Part shown: piece by piece, positions 8,661-18,300 of the stretch
How positions within the stretch are numbered: position 1 is the first letter of the stretch
Layout of the letters: each line of letters begins with the position of its first letter
Assembly (NCBI GenBank): GCA_028285345.1
Contig: JANQPT010000029.1
Span: forward strand, 62,001-126,000
Length of the DNA: 64,000 nucleotides
Direction of reading: 5' to 3'
Source: Planctomycetales bacterium
Lineage (GTDB): Bacteria; Planctomycetota; Planctomycetia; Planctomycetales; Planctomycetaceae
Program-made: the position numbers and the translations under genes
Notes under the pieces: model-generated
What the model was told of the DNA's origin: nothing
The model's input: only the letters and a program-made list of their open reading frames with translations
Databases searched by the model: none

Positions 8661-8862
8661 AGGGTGGCCCCGATTGAAAATCGGGGTGCCGCCGGCACAA
8701 GAGGCCGCAATTTCACCGCCCCTGGTCTGGCGGACCGACAAAGTTATCTTACGCGGCAAATGCGGCCTCTTGCAGGCTTCGCCTGCCCCGATTGCTGCGC
8801 CATCGCGGCCACCCTCTTTTGCTTCGGCAACTTGGATTGTTTTGCGGTCCGCACAGCGGACC
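8661..8862. repeat. nested multi-hairpin element in the fucU-sucC gap
   Basis: Five perfect inverted repeats are packed in 200 nt. The outer pair is AGGGTGGCC (8661-8669) with GGCCACCCT (8807-8815). Inside are CCCCGATT/AATCGGGG with a 3-nt loop (8668-8686), CAAGAGGCCGCA (8698-8709) with TGCGGCCTCTTG (8761-8772), and GCAGGC/GCCTGC with a TTC loop (8772-8786). GGTCCGC/GCGGACC (8846-8862, 3-nt loop) lies outside. Short open frames on both strands here are by-products of the structure. The region lies between divergent genes, so it also has to hold both promoters, which I cannot place confidently. Confidence 0.7.
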
Positions 8863-9034
8863 AAGCGGGTTTCTTCCCATATTGCGAAGTCCACTCTACC
8901 CCAGCGCGCACCATCACCGGAAACGTGCCCGGCGACTAGAAACCCGCCGTAACCCCCGCTATGATGGCCGCAAATCTAACCGATGGCGATGCGGGAACCG
9001 ATGATTCTTCCCTGTAATTACAAAGTCGATCACG

Positions 9035-10222
9035 ATGAAAATTCATGAATATCAAGGCAAACAACTGCTCTCCGGCGCGGGTGTCCGCGTGCCGCGGGGC
9101 GTGGTCTGTAAGAGTCCCGACGAGGTGGCCGCCGCGTTTAAGGAATTGGGCGGGCCGCTGGCCGTCGTCAAATCGCAAATCCACGCCGGCGGGCGTGGCA
9201 AAGGCCGGTTCAAAGAGTATCCGGACCAGCCGGGAGTGGTATTGGTCAGATCGGCTGACGAAGCCCGCGACAACGCCGAGCGCATGCTGGGCAATACGCT
9301 GGTGACGATCCAAACCGGCGAAGCGGGCAAGCAGGTTCATACGCTGTTCGTCGAAGAAGGGCTGGACATTGCCCGCGAGTTGTATCTGGGCATTGTCGTC
9401 GACCGCGAATCGGGCGGGCCGGTATTGATGATGTCCTCCGAAGGGGGCATGGAGATCGAAGAGGTCGCCGCCAAGACGCCCGAAAAGATCTTTCGCGAGG
9501 AGTTCGACGCCGACTACGGGCTGATGCCGTATCAAGCCCGCAACCTGAGCTTCAAGCTGGGACTCAATGCCGCGCAGATGAAACACGCCGGTAAGTTTCT
9601 CCCGCAAATCTGCCGCTTCTTTGTCGACAACGATTGCAGCATGGCGGAGGTCAATCCGCTGGTCGTGACGGCGCAGGACGAATTGATTGTGCTCGATTCC
9701 AAGGTCTCCTTCGACGACAACGCGCTGTTCCGTCACAAGGACCTGTTGGAGTTGCGGGATCTGTCGGAAGAGGATCCGGATGAGGTGCAAGCCGGAGAAA
9801 CGGGATTGAGTTACGTCAGTTTGGACGGCAACATCGGCTGCCTGGTGAACGGGGCAGGCCTGGCCATGAGCACGATGGACCTGATCAAGCTGCACGGGGG
9901 CGAACCGGCCAACTTCTTGGACGTTGGCGGCGGAGCGAACGTGCATCAAGTGACGGTCGCCTTCAAGATTCTGTTGGCGGATCCCAATGTCAAGGCGGTG
10001 TTGGTGAACATCTTCGGCGGCATTATGAAATGCGACACGATTGTGGAGGCCCTGCTCGACTCATACGAAAAAGTCGGCTTCAACGTGCCGTTGGTGGTTC
10101 GCTTGGAAGGGACCAACGTGGAAAAAGCCCGCGAGATGCTGGCGGCGAGCGGCCGCGACATTATCAGCGCCACCGACCTCACCGATGCGGCCAAGAAAGT
10201 TGTCGGAACATTGAGCGCGTAG
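9035..10222 (+). CDS. sucC: succinate-CoA ligase (ADP/GDP-forming) subunit beta
   Basis: Together with SucD it interconverts succinyl-CoA and succinate with substrate-level phosphorylation in the TCA cycle. The 395 residues match the family length. The N-terminus [12 protein letters not shown] leads into the ATP-grasp domain with HAGGRGKG (about 51-58); the C-terminal ligase domain has [20 protein letters not shown] and NFLDVGGGA, then [10 protein letters not shown]. The start at ATG 9035 is the family start. sucD follows after 124 nt containing a palindromic repeat, still on the same strand. Confidence 0.97.
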   Translation: MKIHEYQGKQLLSGAGVRVPRGVVCKSPDEVAAAFKELGGPLAVVKSQIHAGGRGKGRFKEYPDQPGVVLVRSADEARDNAERMLGNTLVTIQTGEAGKQVHTLFVEEGLDIARELYLGIVVDRESGGPVLMMSSEGGMEIEEVAAKTPEKIFREEFDADYGLMPYQARNLSFKLGLNAAQMKHAGKFLPQICRFFVDNDCSMAEVNPLVVTAQDELIVLDSKVSFDDNALFRHKDLLELRDLSEEDPDEVQAGETGLSYVSLDGNIGCLVNGAGLAMSTMDLIKLHGGEPANFLDVGGGANVHQVTVAFKILLADPNVKAVLVNIFGGIMKCDTIVEALLDSYEKVGFNVPLVVRLEGTNVEKAREMLAASGRDIISATDLTDAAKKVVGTLSA

Positions 10223-10238
10223 AGTCCGATGTAGACCT

Positions 10239-10287
10239 CGTTCCCAAACTCCAGTTGGGGAACGCAATTCCTCGAAGCTCTGCTTCG
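10239..10287. repeat. palindromic repeat unit inside the sucC-sucD spacer
   Basis: Hairpin 1 spans 10239-10264: a 12-position stem CGTTCCCAAACT/AGTTGGGGAACG with one mismatch and a CC loop. Hairpin 2 is CGAAGC/GCTTCG around a TCT loop (10273-10287). The same two-hairpin design recurs at 63363-63410. Its place between two cistrons whose products are needed in equal amounts suggests it can be transcribed and perhaps stabilises or processes the sucCD mRNA. Confidence 0.75.
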
Positions 10288-10346
10288 CTAGCAAACAGTT
10301 GAAATATAACACTTGCGTGCAGCAATAAATCGAAGGCGGCCAACCC

Positions 10347-11225
10347 ATGAGCATATTAGTCAATTCCGACACGAAGGTGATTTGCCAAGGCATCACCGGG
10401 CGCGCTGGGCTGTTTCACAGCCAGATGTGCCGTGAGTACGGCACGCAGATCGTCGGCGGCGTGACGCCCGGCAAAGGGGGGACCGAAGTCGACGGTTTTC
10501 CGGTCTTCGATACCGTCGAAGAGGCGGTCGTCAAGACCGGCGCGAATTGCTCGATGGTGTTCGTCCCGCCCCCGTTTTGCGGCGACGCGATCATGGAAGC
10601 CGCCGATGCGGGGATTCCGCTGATCATCGGAATCACCGAGGGTGTTCCCGTGCTGGACATGGTGCGGGTCGCCAAAATGCTGGAGCGGACCGGCAGCCGG
10701 CTAATCGGCCCGAACTGCCCCGGCATCATTACGCCGGGCGAGGCCAAGATCGGCATCATGCCTGGTTATATTCACAACCCGGGCACGGTCGGTTTGATTA
10801 GCCGTAGCGGCACATTGACTTATGAAGCCGTCTGGCAATTGAGCAACGTCGGGCTCGGGCAGTCGACGTGCGTCGGAATCGGCGGCGATCCGATCATCGG
10901 GACCAACTTCATCGATCTGTTGGAGATGTTTCAGAACGACCCGGGGACCGAAGCGATTCTAATGATCGGCGAAATCGGCGGCAACGCCGAAGAGCAGGCA
11001 GCGGCGTTCATCAAAGAACATGTCACCAAGCCGGTCGGTTCGTTCATCGCCGGCCGGACCGCTCCCAAGGGAAAACGGATGGGACACGCCGGAGCGATCA
11101 TTTCCGGCGGCAGCGGCACAGCGGCTGAAAAGATTGCGGCGCTGGAAGCCGCCGGCGCAGTGGTGGCCGAAAGCCCCGCCGACATGGGCGACGCCGTGCA
11201 GCGCGCCATTGCCAAGGCGGGGTAA
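10347..11225 (+). CDS. sucD: succinate-CoA ligase subunit alpha
   Basis: The CoA-binding and phosphohistidine-bearing subunit of succinyl-CoA synthetase. The 292 residues start [19 protein letters not shown], with the N-terminal CoA-binding Rossmann fold and GPNCPGII near 126-133. The phosphorylated histidine lies in [14 protein letters not shown] (H247). Length and motifs are fully typical. It is downstream of sucC and probably co-transcribed, with a palindromic repeat in the spacer. A hairpin (11277-11292) lies between its end and the convergent ndk gene. Confidence 0.97.
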   Translation: MSILVNSDTKVICQGITGRAGLFHSQMCREYGTQIVGGVTPGKGGTEVDGFPVFDTVEEAVVKTGANCSMVFVPPPFCGDAIMEAADAGIPLIIGITEGVPVLDMVRVAKMLERTGSRLIGPNCPGIITPGEAKIGIMPGYIHNPGTVGLISRSGTLTYEAVWQLSNVGLGQSTCVGIGGDPIIGTNFIDLLEMFQNDPGTEAILMIGEIGGNAEEQAAAFIKEHVTKPVGSFIAGRTAPKGKRMGHAGAIISGGSGTAAEKIAALEAAGAVVAESPADMGDAVQRAIAKAG

Positions 11226-11276
11226 CTCAGGCCCACGACTTCTCGTCGCGTTGGGCGTGACCGGTGTATCGTCGCG

Positions 11277-11292
11277 GATTGCGACCGCAATC
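11277..11292. terminator. possible bidirectional terminator hairpin between sucD and ndk
   Basis: GATTGC (11277-11282) and GCAATC (11287-11292) form a 6-bp stem around a 4-nt GACC loop in the 87-nt gap between convergent genes. No U-tract follows on either strand, so this is a positional argument more than a sequence one. Confidence 0.3.
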
Positions 11293-11312
11293 AGTCGGCT
11301 GAGTTGGCGGTC

Positions 11313-11780
11313 TTAACGCTCGTCGTCGGCGCAGACCCAATCGCCCAGCGTCGTCTCGTACTCCACCAGCTCTTCCGGGTTGAAATAAATCGGGATCTCG
11401 CGCTCGGCTGCGTCCGGTCCGTCGCTACCGTGGATTAAGTTCATTTGCCGCGACAGGCCAAAATCGCCGCGTATGGTGCCCGGGGCCGATTCCCGCCCGT
11501 TGGTTGACCCCATCATGCCCCGCATCACGCTGATCGCTTCAGGACCCTCAACGACCAGTGCCACGACTGGGCCGGACGTGATGAATTCCTCGAGCAGCGG
11601 ATAAAACGGCTTTTCCACATGCTCGGCATAGTGCTGGGCGGAAAGTTCCTTGGTGATCTTGAGCATCTTCAAGCCCACGATCTTCAGGCCGCGGTTTTCA
11701 ATCCGCGAGAGGAGTTCGCCGCACAACCGCCGCTGAACCGCGTCCGGTTTGAATAAGATTAAGCTGCGTTCGGTTGCCAT
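11313..11780 (-). CDS. ndk: nucleoside diphosphate kinase
   Basis: Transfers the gamma phosphate between nucleoside triphosphates and diphosphates through a phosphohistidine. The 155 residues begin MATERSLILFKPDAVQR, and the catalytic histidine is H117 in NLIHGSDGP. The family block GSTNGRESAPGTIRGDFG precedes it. The C-terminus is about 12 residues longer than the shortest bacterial forms but ordinary. Monocistronic by appearance, convergent with sucD. Confidence 0.97.
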   Translation of the reverse strand: MATERSLILFKPDAVQRRLCGELLSRIENRGLKIVGLKMLKITKELSAQHYAEHVEKPFYPLLEEFITSGPVVALVVEGPEAISVMRGMMGSTNGRESAPGTIRGDFGLSRQMNLIHGSDGPDAAEREIPIYFNPEELVEYETTLGDWVCADDER

Positions 11781-11870
11781 ATTTGCTGTTCCTTGTTGTT
11801 CATTGGGCCGCGAGGGCGTTTTCGATTGCCGGAAATGGGAGTTAGGTGCTATGTCGAACTACGATTATGG

Positions 11871-11945
11871 AGTAGCAGAAGTCGTGAGACTTCTGAAACC
11901 TCAATCGGTGCAGGCAAGTTCCCGAACTCTCACGAGTTCGGCTAC
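11871..11945 (+). repeat. two-hairpin intergenic repeat, copy 1
   Basis: The unit has AGAAGTC/GACTTCT (4-nt GTGA loop), a spacer containing GGTGCAGGCAAGTT, then CGAACTC/GAGTTCG (4-nt TCAC loop). A second copy lies in the opposite orientation at 46931-47006, with the spacer and both hairpins recognisable. It sits in the 358-nt gap between ndk and ddl. That gap also has a GCGCTAGCCCACGGC segment (from about 11968) and no convincing gene. Confidence 0.75.
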
Positions 11946-12138
11946 GCTAAAACGAAAATCTGCCAAAGCGCTAGCCCACGGCTATTGTGACGAAAACCGA
12001 CTGCTAGCGCCGCAGCTCGTTCAAAAACCCTGAGATTGCGCTAGTTGGCCGTGAGTTGTAGCGAACGACCTGGGTCGAGTGCAACTCCGCGCGCAACAGA
12101 ATTGACGTCGATGCTTGAGAAGTTGATCCCGGCTGAAA

Positions 12139-13092
12139 TCACCGTTGAGGCGCGGTTTGCAGGCTCCGCGCGAGCATTTGTTCACAGAGCTCGCCGAGAC
12201 TAATGCCGATTCGCGCCGCCGCTTTGGGGACCAAACTGTGCTCCGTCAGTCCGGGGACGCTATTCGCTTCCAACACCCAGGGGCGATGGTACTTGTCGAG
12301 CATCAAGTCGATCCGGGCCAGACCGCGCAACTGCAGCGCGCTATAGGCAATTCGGGCGGCCTGGTTGATTGCGCTGACGACGTCACTGGGCAAATCAAAC
12401 TCGAACAGATACTCCGTCGTCTCGTCGGTGTACTTGGCTTGGTAGTCGAAAAACTGGCGGCCGGTTTTGACCTGGATCACCGGCAGGGTCATTTCGTCGA
12501 TGATCCCGACTGTCCATTCTGTTCCCACGATCGCAGCTTCCAGCAGCCCGAAGGGCTCGAGATGAAAACAGCGGGGCAGCGCCGCCGTGAGTTCTTCGGG
12601 AGTATGGACGATGCTAACCCCCAGCGACGAACCCTGGGCATCCGGTTTGACAACCAATGGGAAGCCGAGACTGCGGGCTTTGTGCAAGATCCGTCCGGCG
12701 GTGTCACCCTCATGAATGAGCACATAGGGCGGCGTCGGCACGTAGTTCTGGAAGAAACGCTCTTTGGCCGCTGATTTCTGAAAGGAGAGTTGTGAAGCGG
12801 CCGCATCGCTGCCTGTGAACGGGACGCCCAGATCTTCGAGAATCCGCTGGACATGACCGTCTTCACCGTATGTGCCGTGAAGCGCGATGAAGACGACGTC
12901 GATGCCGTTAAAATCCCACGTCGAGATGTCGATTTCTTCCGGGTCGAGCATTACGACGTTGTGCCCGCGTTCCGACAGTGCACGATTGACGGCCGCGCCG
13001 CTTTGGAGACTGATGGACCGCTCTGCTGATTCACCACCGGCAAGCAGTGCGATTTTCAGGGTCCCAAGACTTTGAGTTTGATCCGCCGTCAT
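12139..13092 (-). CDS. ddl: D-alanine--D-alanine ligase
   Basis: Makes the D-Ala-D-Ala dipeptide for peptidoglycan precursors. The 317-residue protein has the N-terminal KIALLAGGESAERSISLQSG motif, the ALHGTYGEDGHVQ block, and the ATP-grasp core with VKPDAQGSSLGVS and the C-terminal LEANSVPGLTEHSLVPKAA metal and D-Ala binding motif. Length is typical. It is the third gene of a reverse-strand murC-murB-ddl set, 129 nt after murB. Confidence 0.96.
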   Translation of the reverse strand: MTADQTQSLGTLKIALLAGGESAERSISLQSGAAVNRALSERGHNVVMLDPEEIDISTWDFNGIDVVFIALHGTYGEDGHVQRILEDLGVPFTGSDAAASQLSFQKSAAKERFFQNYVPTPPYVLIHEGDTAGRILHKARSLGFPLVVKPDAQGSSLGVSIVHTPEELTAALPRCFHLEPFGLLEAAIVGTEWTVGIIDEMTLPVIQVKTGRQFFDYQAKYTDETTEYLFEFDLPSDVVSAINQAARIAYSALQLRGLARIDLMLDKYHRPWVLEANSVPGLTEHSLVPKAAARIGISLGELCEQMLARSLQTAPQR

Positions 13093-13221
13093 GATGTGCC
13101 TCCGTGCCTAAAACCGCACTGCCAGACAAAGCTGACCAGTGACGTTCCGCTGTCGCTCCAGTTGATCGGCCGGATCGGCAGACGGCTGCCTGTACTGCGG
13201 CACGATCGGGGACGCGGCGTT

Positions 13222-14100
13222 CTACCAGATTTCGATTTCCAGCTCTAGATCGACTCCGAACTGCTCGCTGACCTTGGAACGGGCCAGATCGATCAGCCGC
13301 AACACGTCGCTCGAGCTTGCGCCTTCATGGGCGATGATGAAATTGGCGTGGCGATCGCTGATTTCGGCATTGCCGATCCGCGTCGATTTGAGACCCGCCT
13401 GATCAATGAGCAGTCCGGCGCTCATCCCCCGCGGGTTTTTGAAGATACACCCCGCAGATTGCACGGTGAGCGGCTGGGTCGCCTTCTTCATGATCCACAA
13501 CTTCCGCAGGCGACGCGTCATTTCCTCGATGTCGCCCTGCTGCAATTCGAAGACCGCTTCGACAATCAGCAGGTCGCGGAGATTGCTCTCTCGATATCCA
13601 AACGAGAGCTCGTCGTCGCGGCGGGTGACTTGCTCGCCGGACGCGGTCAAACCGGTCACCGACGCCACAAATTGTCCAATATCTCCGCCGCTGCCGCCGG
13701 CGTTCCCACGGAGTGCTCCCCCGACGGTTCCGGGAATTCCGACCAATACCTCGAGACCTTGCAGCCCCGCTTTGATCGAATTTGAGATGAGATGGGACAG
13801 CGTTGCGGCGGCCCCGACGGTCACCTGTGTACCGTCGATTTCAATCTGCGAGAGCGCGTCCCCTTCCAGATGGATGACAACGCCGCTGACGCCCTGGTCA
13901 CCGACTAACAGATTGCATCCGCCCCCGAGGACGAGATACGGAATCTCGGTCTCCCGGCAGGTTTGAATCACCTGCCCGAGCTCTTCGCGACTCCTGGGGG
14001 TCACGAAGTACTGGGCCGGCCCCCCGACCTTCATATATGTGTATGGAGCCAGCGGCTCGTTGCGGCGGGTGATGTCGCTGAAGTCGTCGAGTGAAGGCAT
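13222..14100 (-). CDS. murB: UDP-N-acetylmuramate dehydrogenase
   Basis: FAD-dependent reduction of UDP-GlcNAc-enolpyruvate to UDP-MurNAc. I start at ATG 14100 (MPSLDDFSDI), 292 residues; an in-frame ATG at 14163 would add 21 residues lying in murC sequence. Motifs: YTYMKVGGPAQYFVTPRS, VLGGGCNLLVGD for FAD binding, GIPGTVGGALRGNAG, and SAGCIFKNP, where the Ser proton donor of E. coli MurB is Cys, a known alternative. The first 203 nt overlap the open frame of murC in another phase. TAATG lies at the start in the third frame. Confidence 0.95.
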   Translation of the reverse strand: MPSLDDFSDITRRNEPLAPYTYMKVGGPAQYFVTPRSREELGQVIQTCRETEIPYLVLGGGCNLLVGDQGVSGVVIHLEGDALSQIEIDGTQVTVGAAATLSHLISNSIKAGLQGLEVLVGIPGTVGGALRGNAGGSGGDIGQFVASVTGLTASGEQVTRRDDELSFGYRESNLRDLLIVEAVFELQQGDIEEMTRRLRKLWIMKKATQPLTVQSAGCIFKNPRGMSAGLLIDQAGLKSTRIGNAEISDRHANFIIAHEGASSSDVLRLIDLARSKVSEQFGVDLELEIEIW

Positions 14101-15532
14101 TATGGACCCGATAAATATCGCCGGCACCCATCGTGATGAGTACGTCTCCTGGTTGTGCCTCATCGTCTATTGTTGCCACGGTTTGGTCAAGAGAACCGCA
14201 GAAACGGACATGTTGACCCTGGCGGGCAATATCGTGGGCCAAATCTTGACCCATATGGCGAGCGCGGTCGCTGCTCCCCTCTCGGGCGGAGAAAACTGGC
14301 ACAATCAAGACGCGGTCGGCGTCCGAAAAGCTTCGAGAAAACTCCGCGAACAGGTGCTCGGTTCGGGAGATTTGATGCGGCTGAAAGACGCAGAACACCC
14401 GGCGGCCCGCGAATTCTTCGCGCGCCGTTCGCAACGTCTCCCGCACGGCGGTCGGGTGGTGGGCGTAGTCATCAACCAGCGTCACTCCCCGCCAGGAGCC
14501 GATCAGCTCGAAACGGCGCCGAATTCCGCGGAATTCGGACAACGCCTCGTGAATCTGCGCAGGCGACAAACCCAAGCCGGCACACATGGCGGTCGCGGCT
14601 AATGCATTGATTACGTTGTGCCGGCCGGGCAGCTGCAATAATAGTTCCGCAAGAAATTCGCCGCGATAAAACACGCGAAATCGAGTGCCCATCCAACTGC
14701 GGCGAAGATCCGCCGCCCACCAGTCGGCATTTGATTCCAGGGAGAACGTCTCAAGGTCCGCCTGGGAGTGAAGGCAGGCTTGGCGCGTCGACTCACAGTC
14801 GCCTCGAATCAGCAACCGTCCGCCGGCGGGCATGCGCTCGGCAAATTGGCGATAAGCGGAAACGGCTTGGTCGAATTCGGGGTAACAGTCAAAATGGTCC
14901 GGTTCGATACCGAGGATGGCCGCCTGCCGGGGAGCGAGGTCCAGGAAACTTTGGCGGTACTCGCAACTCTCCGCGACGAATAGTTCGCCGCGTCCCGCCC
15001 AGCCGCCGATTCCGTGGGGAAGCAGTTCCGCCCCGAACACGGCCGACGGCTCGCGTCCGGCATGTTGAAGGATGTGCGCCGTCATCGCGGTGGTCGTGCT
15101 TTTGCCGTGCGTCCCGGCAATCGAAACGCCGACCTTTTCCGACATCAACCGGCCCAGCATTTCACTGTAGGCATACTCCGGAATTCCCAATTTGCGGGCG
15201 AGGGCGCGTTCCGGGTTTTCAGGATCCACCGCCGGGCTATAGACGACAAAATCGACAGATTGCGGGAGGAAGTCAGCGTGGTGGCCTTGGTGGATGCGCA
15301 GCCCGCGTTTCTGAAACTGACTCTGGCCGGTGACCGCCGGTTGCAGGTCGGAACCGGTCACGACGTATCCCAGACCGGAGAGTAGCTGGGCGAGCGATTG
15401 CATTCCTGATCCGCAGATGCCGATCAGGTGGGCCGATCCCCCTGAAGCCGAACCTGGCTGGTCGCTGACTATCTCACAAGGGACTCGGTGTTCCCTGCGC
15501 AAATAGTGATGAATGGCGGAGGGCGAGATCAT
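13898..15532 (-). CDS. murC: UDP-N-acetylmuramate--L-alanine ligase
   Basis: Adds L-Ala to UDP-MurNAc, the first cytoplasmic peptide ligation of peptidoglycan synthesis. Motifs: HLIGICGSGMQSLAQLLSGLGYVVTGSD at the N-terminal nucleotide-binding fold, the P-loop VSIAGTHGKSTTT, and VDDYAHHPTAV in the C-terminal domain. Family-like sequence ends at VLITMGAGDIYRVHNAF (about residue 477). The last ~67 codons run out of phase through the murB start region and read as Arg/Pro-rich non-family sequence, making the product 544 residues against a usual 450-490. Either a real long overlap or a lost stop/frameshift. Confidence 0.93.
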   Translation of the reverse strand: MISPSAIHHYLRREHRVPCEIVSDQPGSASGGSAHLIGICGSGMQSLAQLLSGLGYVVTGSDLQPAVTGQSQFQKRGLRIHQGHHADFLPQSVDFVVYSPAVDPENPERALARKLGIPEYAYSEMLGRLMSEKVGVSIAGTHGKSTTTAMTAHILQHAGREPSAVFGAELLPHGIGGWAGRGELFVAESCEYRQSFLDLAPRQAAILGIEPDHFDCYPEFDQAVSAYRQFAERMPAGGRLLIRGDCESTRQACLHSQADLETFSLESNADWWAADLRRSWMGTRFRVFYRGEFLAELLLQLPGRHNVINALAATAMCAGLGLSPAQIHEALSEFRGIRRRFELIGSWRGVTLVDDYAHHPTAVRETLRTAREEFAGRRVFCVFQPHQISRTEHLFAEFSRSFSDADRVLIVPVFSAREGSSDRARHMGQDLAHDIARQGQHVRFCGSLDQTVATIDDEAQPGDVLITMGAGDIYRVHNAFTRRLQRHHPPQRAAGSIHIYEGRGAGPVLRDPQESRRARAGDSNLPGDRDSVSRPRGRMQSVSR

Positions 15533-15815
15533 GTGCCGAATGCAGCTGGGTCGGGGATTGTGGCTTCGGCGAGCGCGCGACGACTGAGTGCGGTCAGCGC
15601 GGGCTCATCCCAAAATCATAAGATCGTCAATGGCATACTTATCGGTAGGACGGTCAAAATGACTTCAAGAGTTATTCCGAGAAGCCCGGCGTGCGGAGAG
15701 GTTGGGGGACGGGTCGGGGCAGTCATGCGGGGCGTGATGATAGGCCGGATTGCAACACCTGTCAACGACGGTGCGGAGGCCGGTTTATGACCGTGGACAC
15801 CCGATCATTGGACCG

Positions 15816-17864
15816 TTAGGCGTGGTCGGCTGCGGCGGCTTTGCCGGCAATGTCGCCGTTCCCTGCATACTGGGCGATCATCGTGATCAGCCGCTGGCGA
15901 TCAATCGGCTTGGTGGCAAAATCATCGCATCCCGCTTCGAGACACTTTTCGCGGTCGCCGGTCATTGCGTGCGCAGTCAGGGCGATGATGGGGCGCCGAT
16001 AGCCTTGCTCGCGCAGTCGTCGCGTTGCCTGATATCCATCCAGCACCGGCATCTGCATATCCATCAGAACCACGTCGAAGGGTTCCTGGATGCTATTTGA
16101 GGAATCATTCGCACGCGCGGCCAATTCGAGCGCTTCTTGCCCGTTGTTGGCGATCTTGACGTCCATCCCTGCTTTTTTCAGGACGAACGATATCAGCCGC
16201 TGATTGTCGGGACCGTCTTCCGCCAACAGCACCCGGCAATTGACTTCCGGGAGAGCTGCTTTTTGCGTCGGCTTTGCCTTTTGGCACCTGTGCAGGCCGT
16301 CAGAAGATACCAATTCCGTCTGAGACACCATTTCGACTCCGCCCAGGTCACCGGTGGCGACTGTTACGCTAAAGGTCGTCCCCTCGCCCGACCGGCTGCC
16401 GACTTCGATGGTACCGCCGAGGATCTCGGCCAGTCGTTTACTGATCGTCAGCCCAAGTCCGGTGCCGCCGAATCTTCGTGTCGTTGACGTGTCCGCCTGA
16501 GTGAAGGGCTGGAACAAGCGATTCATCTGCTCCGCCGTCATGCCGATGCCGGTGTCGATGACGTCGAAGCGAAGATTGGAAGTCTCGTCGCTTGAGCTCT
16601 GATGCGAGACTTCGACTCGCACACCACCGTTTTCCGTAAACTTCAACGCGTTTCCGACCAGATTCAGCAGAATCTGCCGCAGCCGTGTCGGATCGGAGTT
16701 GATGGTTGCCGGGATGATCCCGCTGCAGGCAATCGAGAGTTTCAAGTTCTTTGCGTCGGCCCGGACTTGCATCAGCGAATGAACTTCCCGCAACAGATCG
16801 AGGGGAGCACATTCGATCTTCTCAACATCCAGCTTGCCGGATTCAATCTTGGAGAGGTCGAGAATGCTGTTGATCAAGGACAACAGATGTTCGCCGTTGC
16901 GCGTGATGGTGTTGATGGCGTCGATCCGCTCCGGCGGCGCGTTTTCGAGATCACCGTTGTTTTTTAGGATGTCGGCAAAACCCAAGATGGCCGTCATCGG
17001 CGTACGAATCTCGTGACTCATGTTCGCCAGGAATTCGCTCTTGGCCTGATTGGCTCGTTCCGCTTTCTCATTAGCTTGCCGAAGCTGTTCGGTTTGAATC
17101 GCCAGTTCGCGTGCCTGCAACTCGATGCGTCTGCGGGCGAGTGCAGCTTGTTCTTCGGCGCGTTTGCGATCGGTAATATCGCGGGCGATCAACGACATCC
17201 CGTTAATGATTCCGTCGGAGTCCCGCAGCGGCGAGACATTCAGCGAGACATCGACCAGTCGACCGTCGCTGCAGAGATGCTGCGTGTCGAAATGATCGGT
17301 GCTCTCGCCGTTTCGGGCGCGCTGCAAGACCTCGTTGAAGCCTTTGAAGCAGCGTTCGGGAACCAGTAGCGAGATCGGCTGCCCCACAGCTTGGTCGACG
17401 GTGTATCCGTAGCAGCGCTGTGACGCGTCATTCCAGGTCTCAATCTTGCCGGCCAGTGAAACGCTGACAATCGTATCTTCCGACGATTCGACAATCGAGG
17501 AAAGATGCGCAAGAGTATCGCGTTCGTGGTTTAATCCGTTGATAATTCGCTTTTGCCGCAAGCAAAGATACGCGGTAATCCAGACGGCGGATGCCGCCAA
17601 GAGCCGATTGGCAATCACAATCCACCAGGCACCTTCGTGGGGCGACAGGAACCCTCCGATCGCGCCGAGGAGCGTCGCGAGACCGGCAGCAACGTACGTC
17701 GCGGACGGCCTGGATGAGGAGAGGCTGAGCAGAACGATGACGAGATAAGAAACCTCAGCCGCAACCGCAAGCGGCGTCGTCACGTCCAAGAAGAATACCG
17801 CTGCAGCAGCCAGCGGCAACCCAATCGACGCGATTCTCATTTCCGTTAACCGACTGTTCCGCAT
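15816..17864 (-). CDS. hybrid sensor histidine kinase with receiver domain
   Basis: Membrane-bound signalling protein. Order: about four hydrophobic segments (residues ~10-115), a PAS domain (IVESSEDTIVSVSLAGKIE onward), a short coiled coil, HisKA with SHEIRTPMTAILGFADIL (phospho-His), HATPase_c with NLVGNALKFTENG, DTGIGM and GGTGLGLTIS boxes, and a C-terminal receiver with VLMDMQMPVLDGYQ (phospho-Asp) and ALTAHAM. I begin at ATG 17864, which gives a normal leader; an in-frame ATG at 17951 would add 29 residues. No HPt domain or output partner is next to it, so signal and target are unknown. Confidence 0.93.
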   Translation of the reverse strand: MRNSRLTEMRIASIGLPLAAAAVFFLDVTTPLAVAAEVSYLVIVLLSLSSSRPSATYVAAGLATLLGAIGGFLSPHEGAWWIVIANRLLAASAVWITAYLCLRQKRIINGLNHERDTLAHLSSIVESSEDTIVSVSLAGKIETWNDASQRCYGYTVDQAVGQPISLLVPERCFKGFNEVLQRARNGESTDHFDTQHLCSDGRLVDVSLNVSPLRDSDGIINGMSLIARDITDRKRAEEQAALARRRIELQARELAIQTEQLRQANEKAERANQAKSEFLANMSHEIRTPMTAILGFADILKNNGDLENAPPERIDAINTITRNGEHLLSLINSILDLSKIESGKLDVEKIECAPLDLLREVHSLMQVRADAKNLKLSIACSGIIPATINSDPTRLRQILLNLVGNALKFTENGGVRVEVSHQSSSDETSNLRFDVIDTGIGMTAEQMNRLFQPFTQADTSTTRRFGGTGLGLTISKRLAEILGGTIEVGSRSGEGTTFSVTVATGDLGGVEMVSQTELVSSDGLHRCQKAKPTQKAALPEVNCRVLLAEDGPDNQRLISFVLKKAGMDVKIANNGQEALELAARANDSSNSIQEPFDVVLMDMQMPVLDGYQATRRLREQGYRRPIIALTAHAMTGDREKCLEAGCDDFATKPIDRQRLITMIAQYAGNGDIAGKAAAADHA

Positions 17865-18300
17865 AGATCGTGCCCGCTTGCTCCGTGCTGCAAAATCTTG
17901 GTCCAATAAACGACTGTCGCATTGCGATACCCGGCCGAGCGCGGCAACCATCGGCGGTTCTCGCCCACTGTCACCCCGGCGTGTGGCAAAACGTGAACGT
18001 TGTGGAATGTTCCAACCTTACAACAACTTCACACGGCAGGAGGCAGTGACGCACTTATCACACGGGAAATAGTACAAACCCCACGCCAGCGGGCAGGGAC
18101 GAGTCTCGTTCTCTGAGATATGCCGGTTGTCGCGATTTCTCGGCCATTCCCGCAATCAACGTTTGTGGTTGCCGGTACGCTGTATCGAGAGCATCGGCGA
18201 TTCCTAGATTTAACGGACTTGAACGTGCGTACGTCCGGACATGAGTTACAATGCCGGTTGAATGACCTATAGGAATTGTCCGTTTTTTGGGAGATCCCTC
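17865..18300. other. 436-nt intergenic region between divergent genes
   Basis: Lies between the hybrid kinase gene (reverse) and the cyclase-family gene (forward), so both promoters should be here. I see no convincing -35/-10 pair at normal spacing, no repeat copy and no gene; short frames on both strands lack family-like sequence. If the kinase starts at 17951 the gap is 349 nt. Confidence 0.5.

Noticed and set aside
8652..8894. Open frames on both strands in the fucU-sucC gap
   Set aside because: Explained by the nested hairpins, which give mirrored open frames.
8936..9949. 337-codon open frame antisense to sucC
   Set aside because: Lies wholly within the sucC coding region; the sense frame has clear family motifs and the antisense reading has none.
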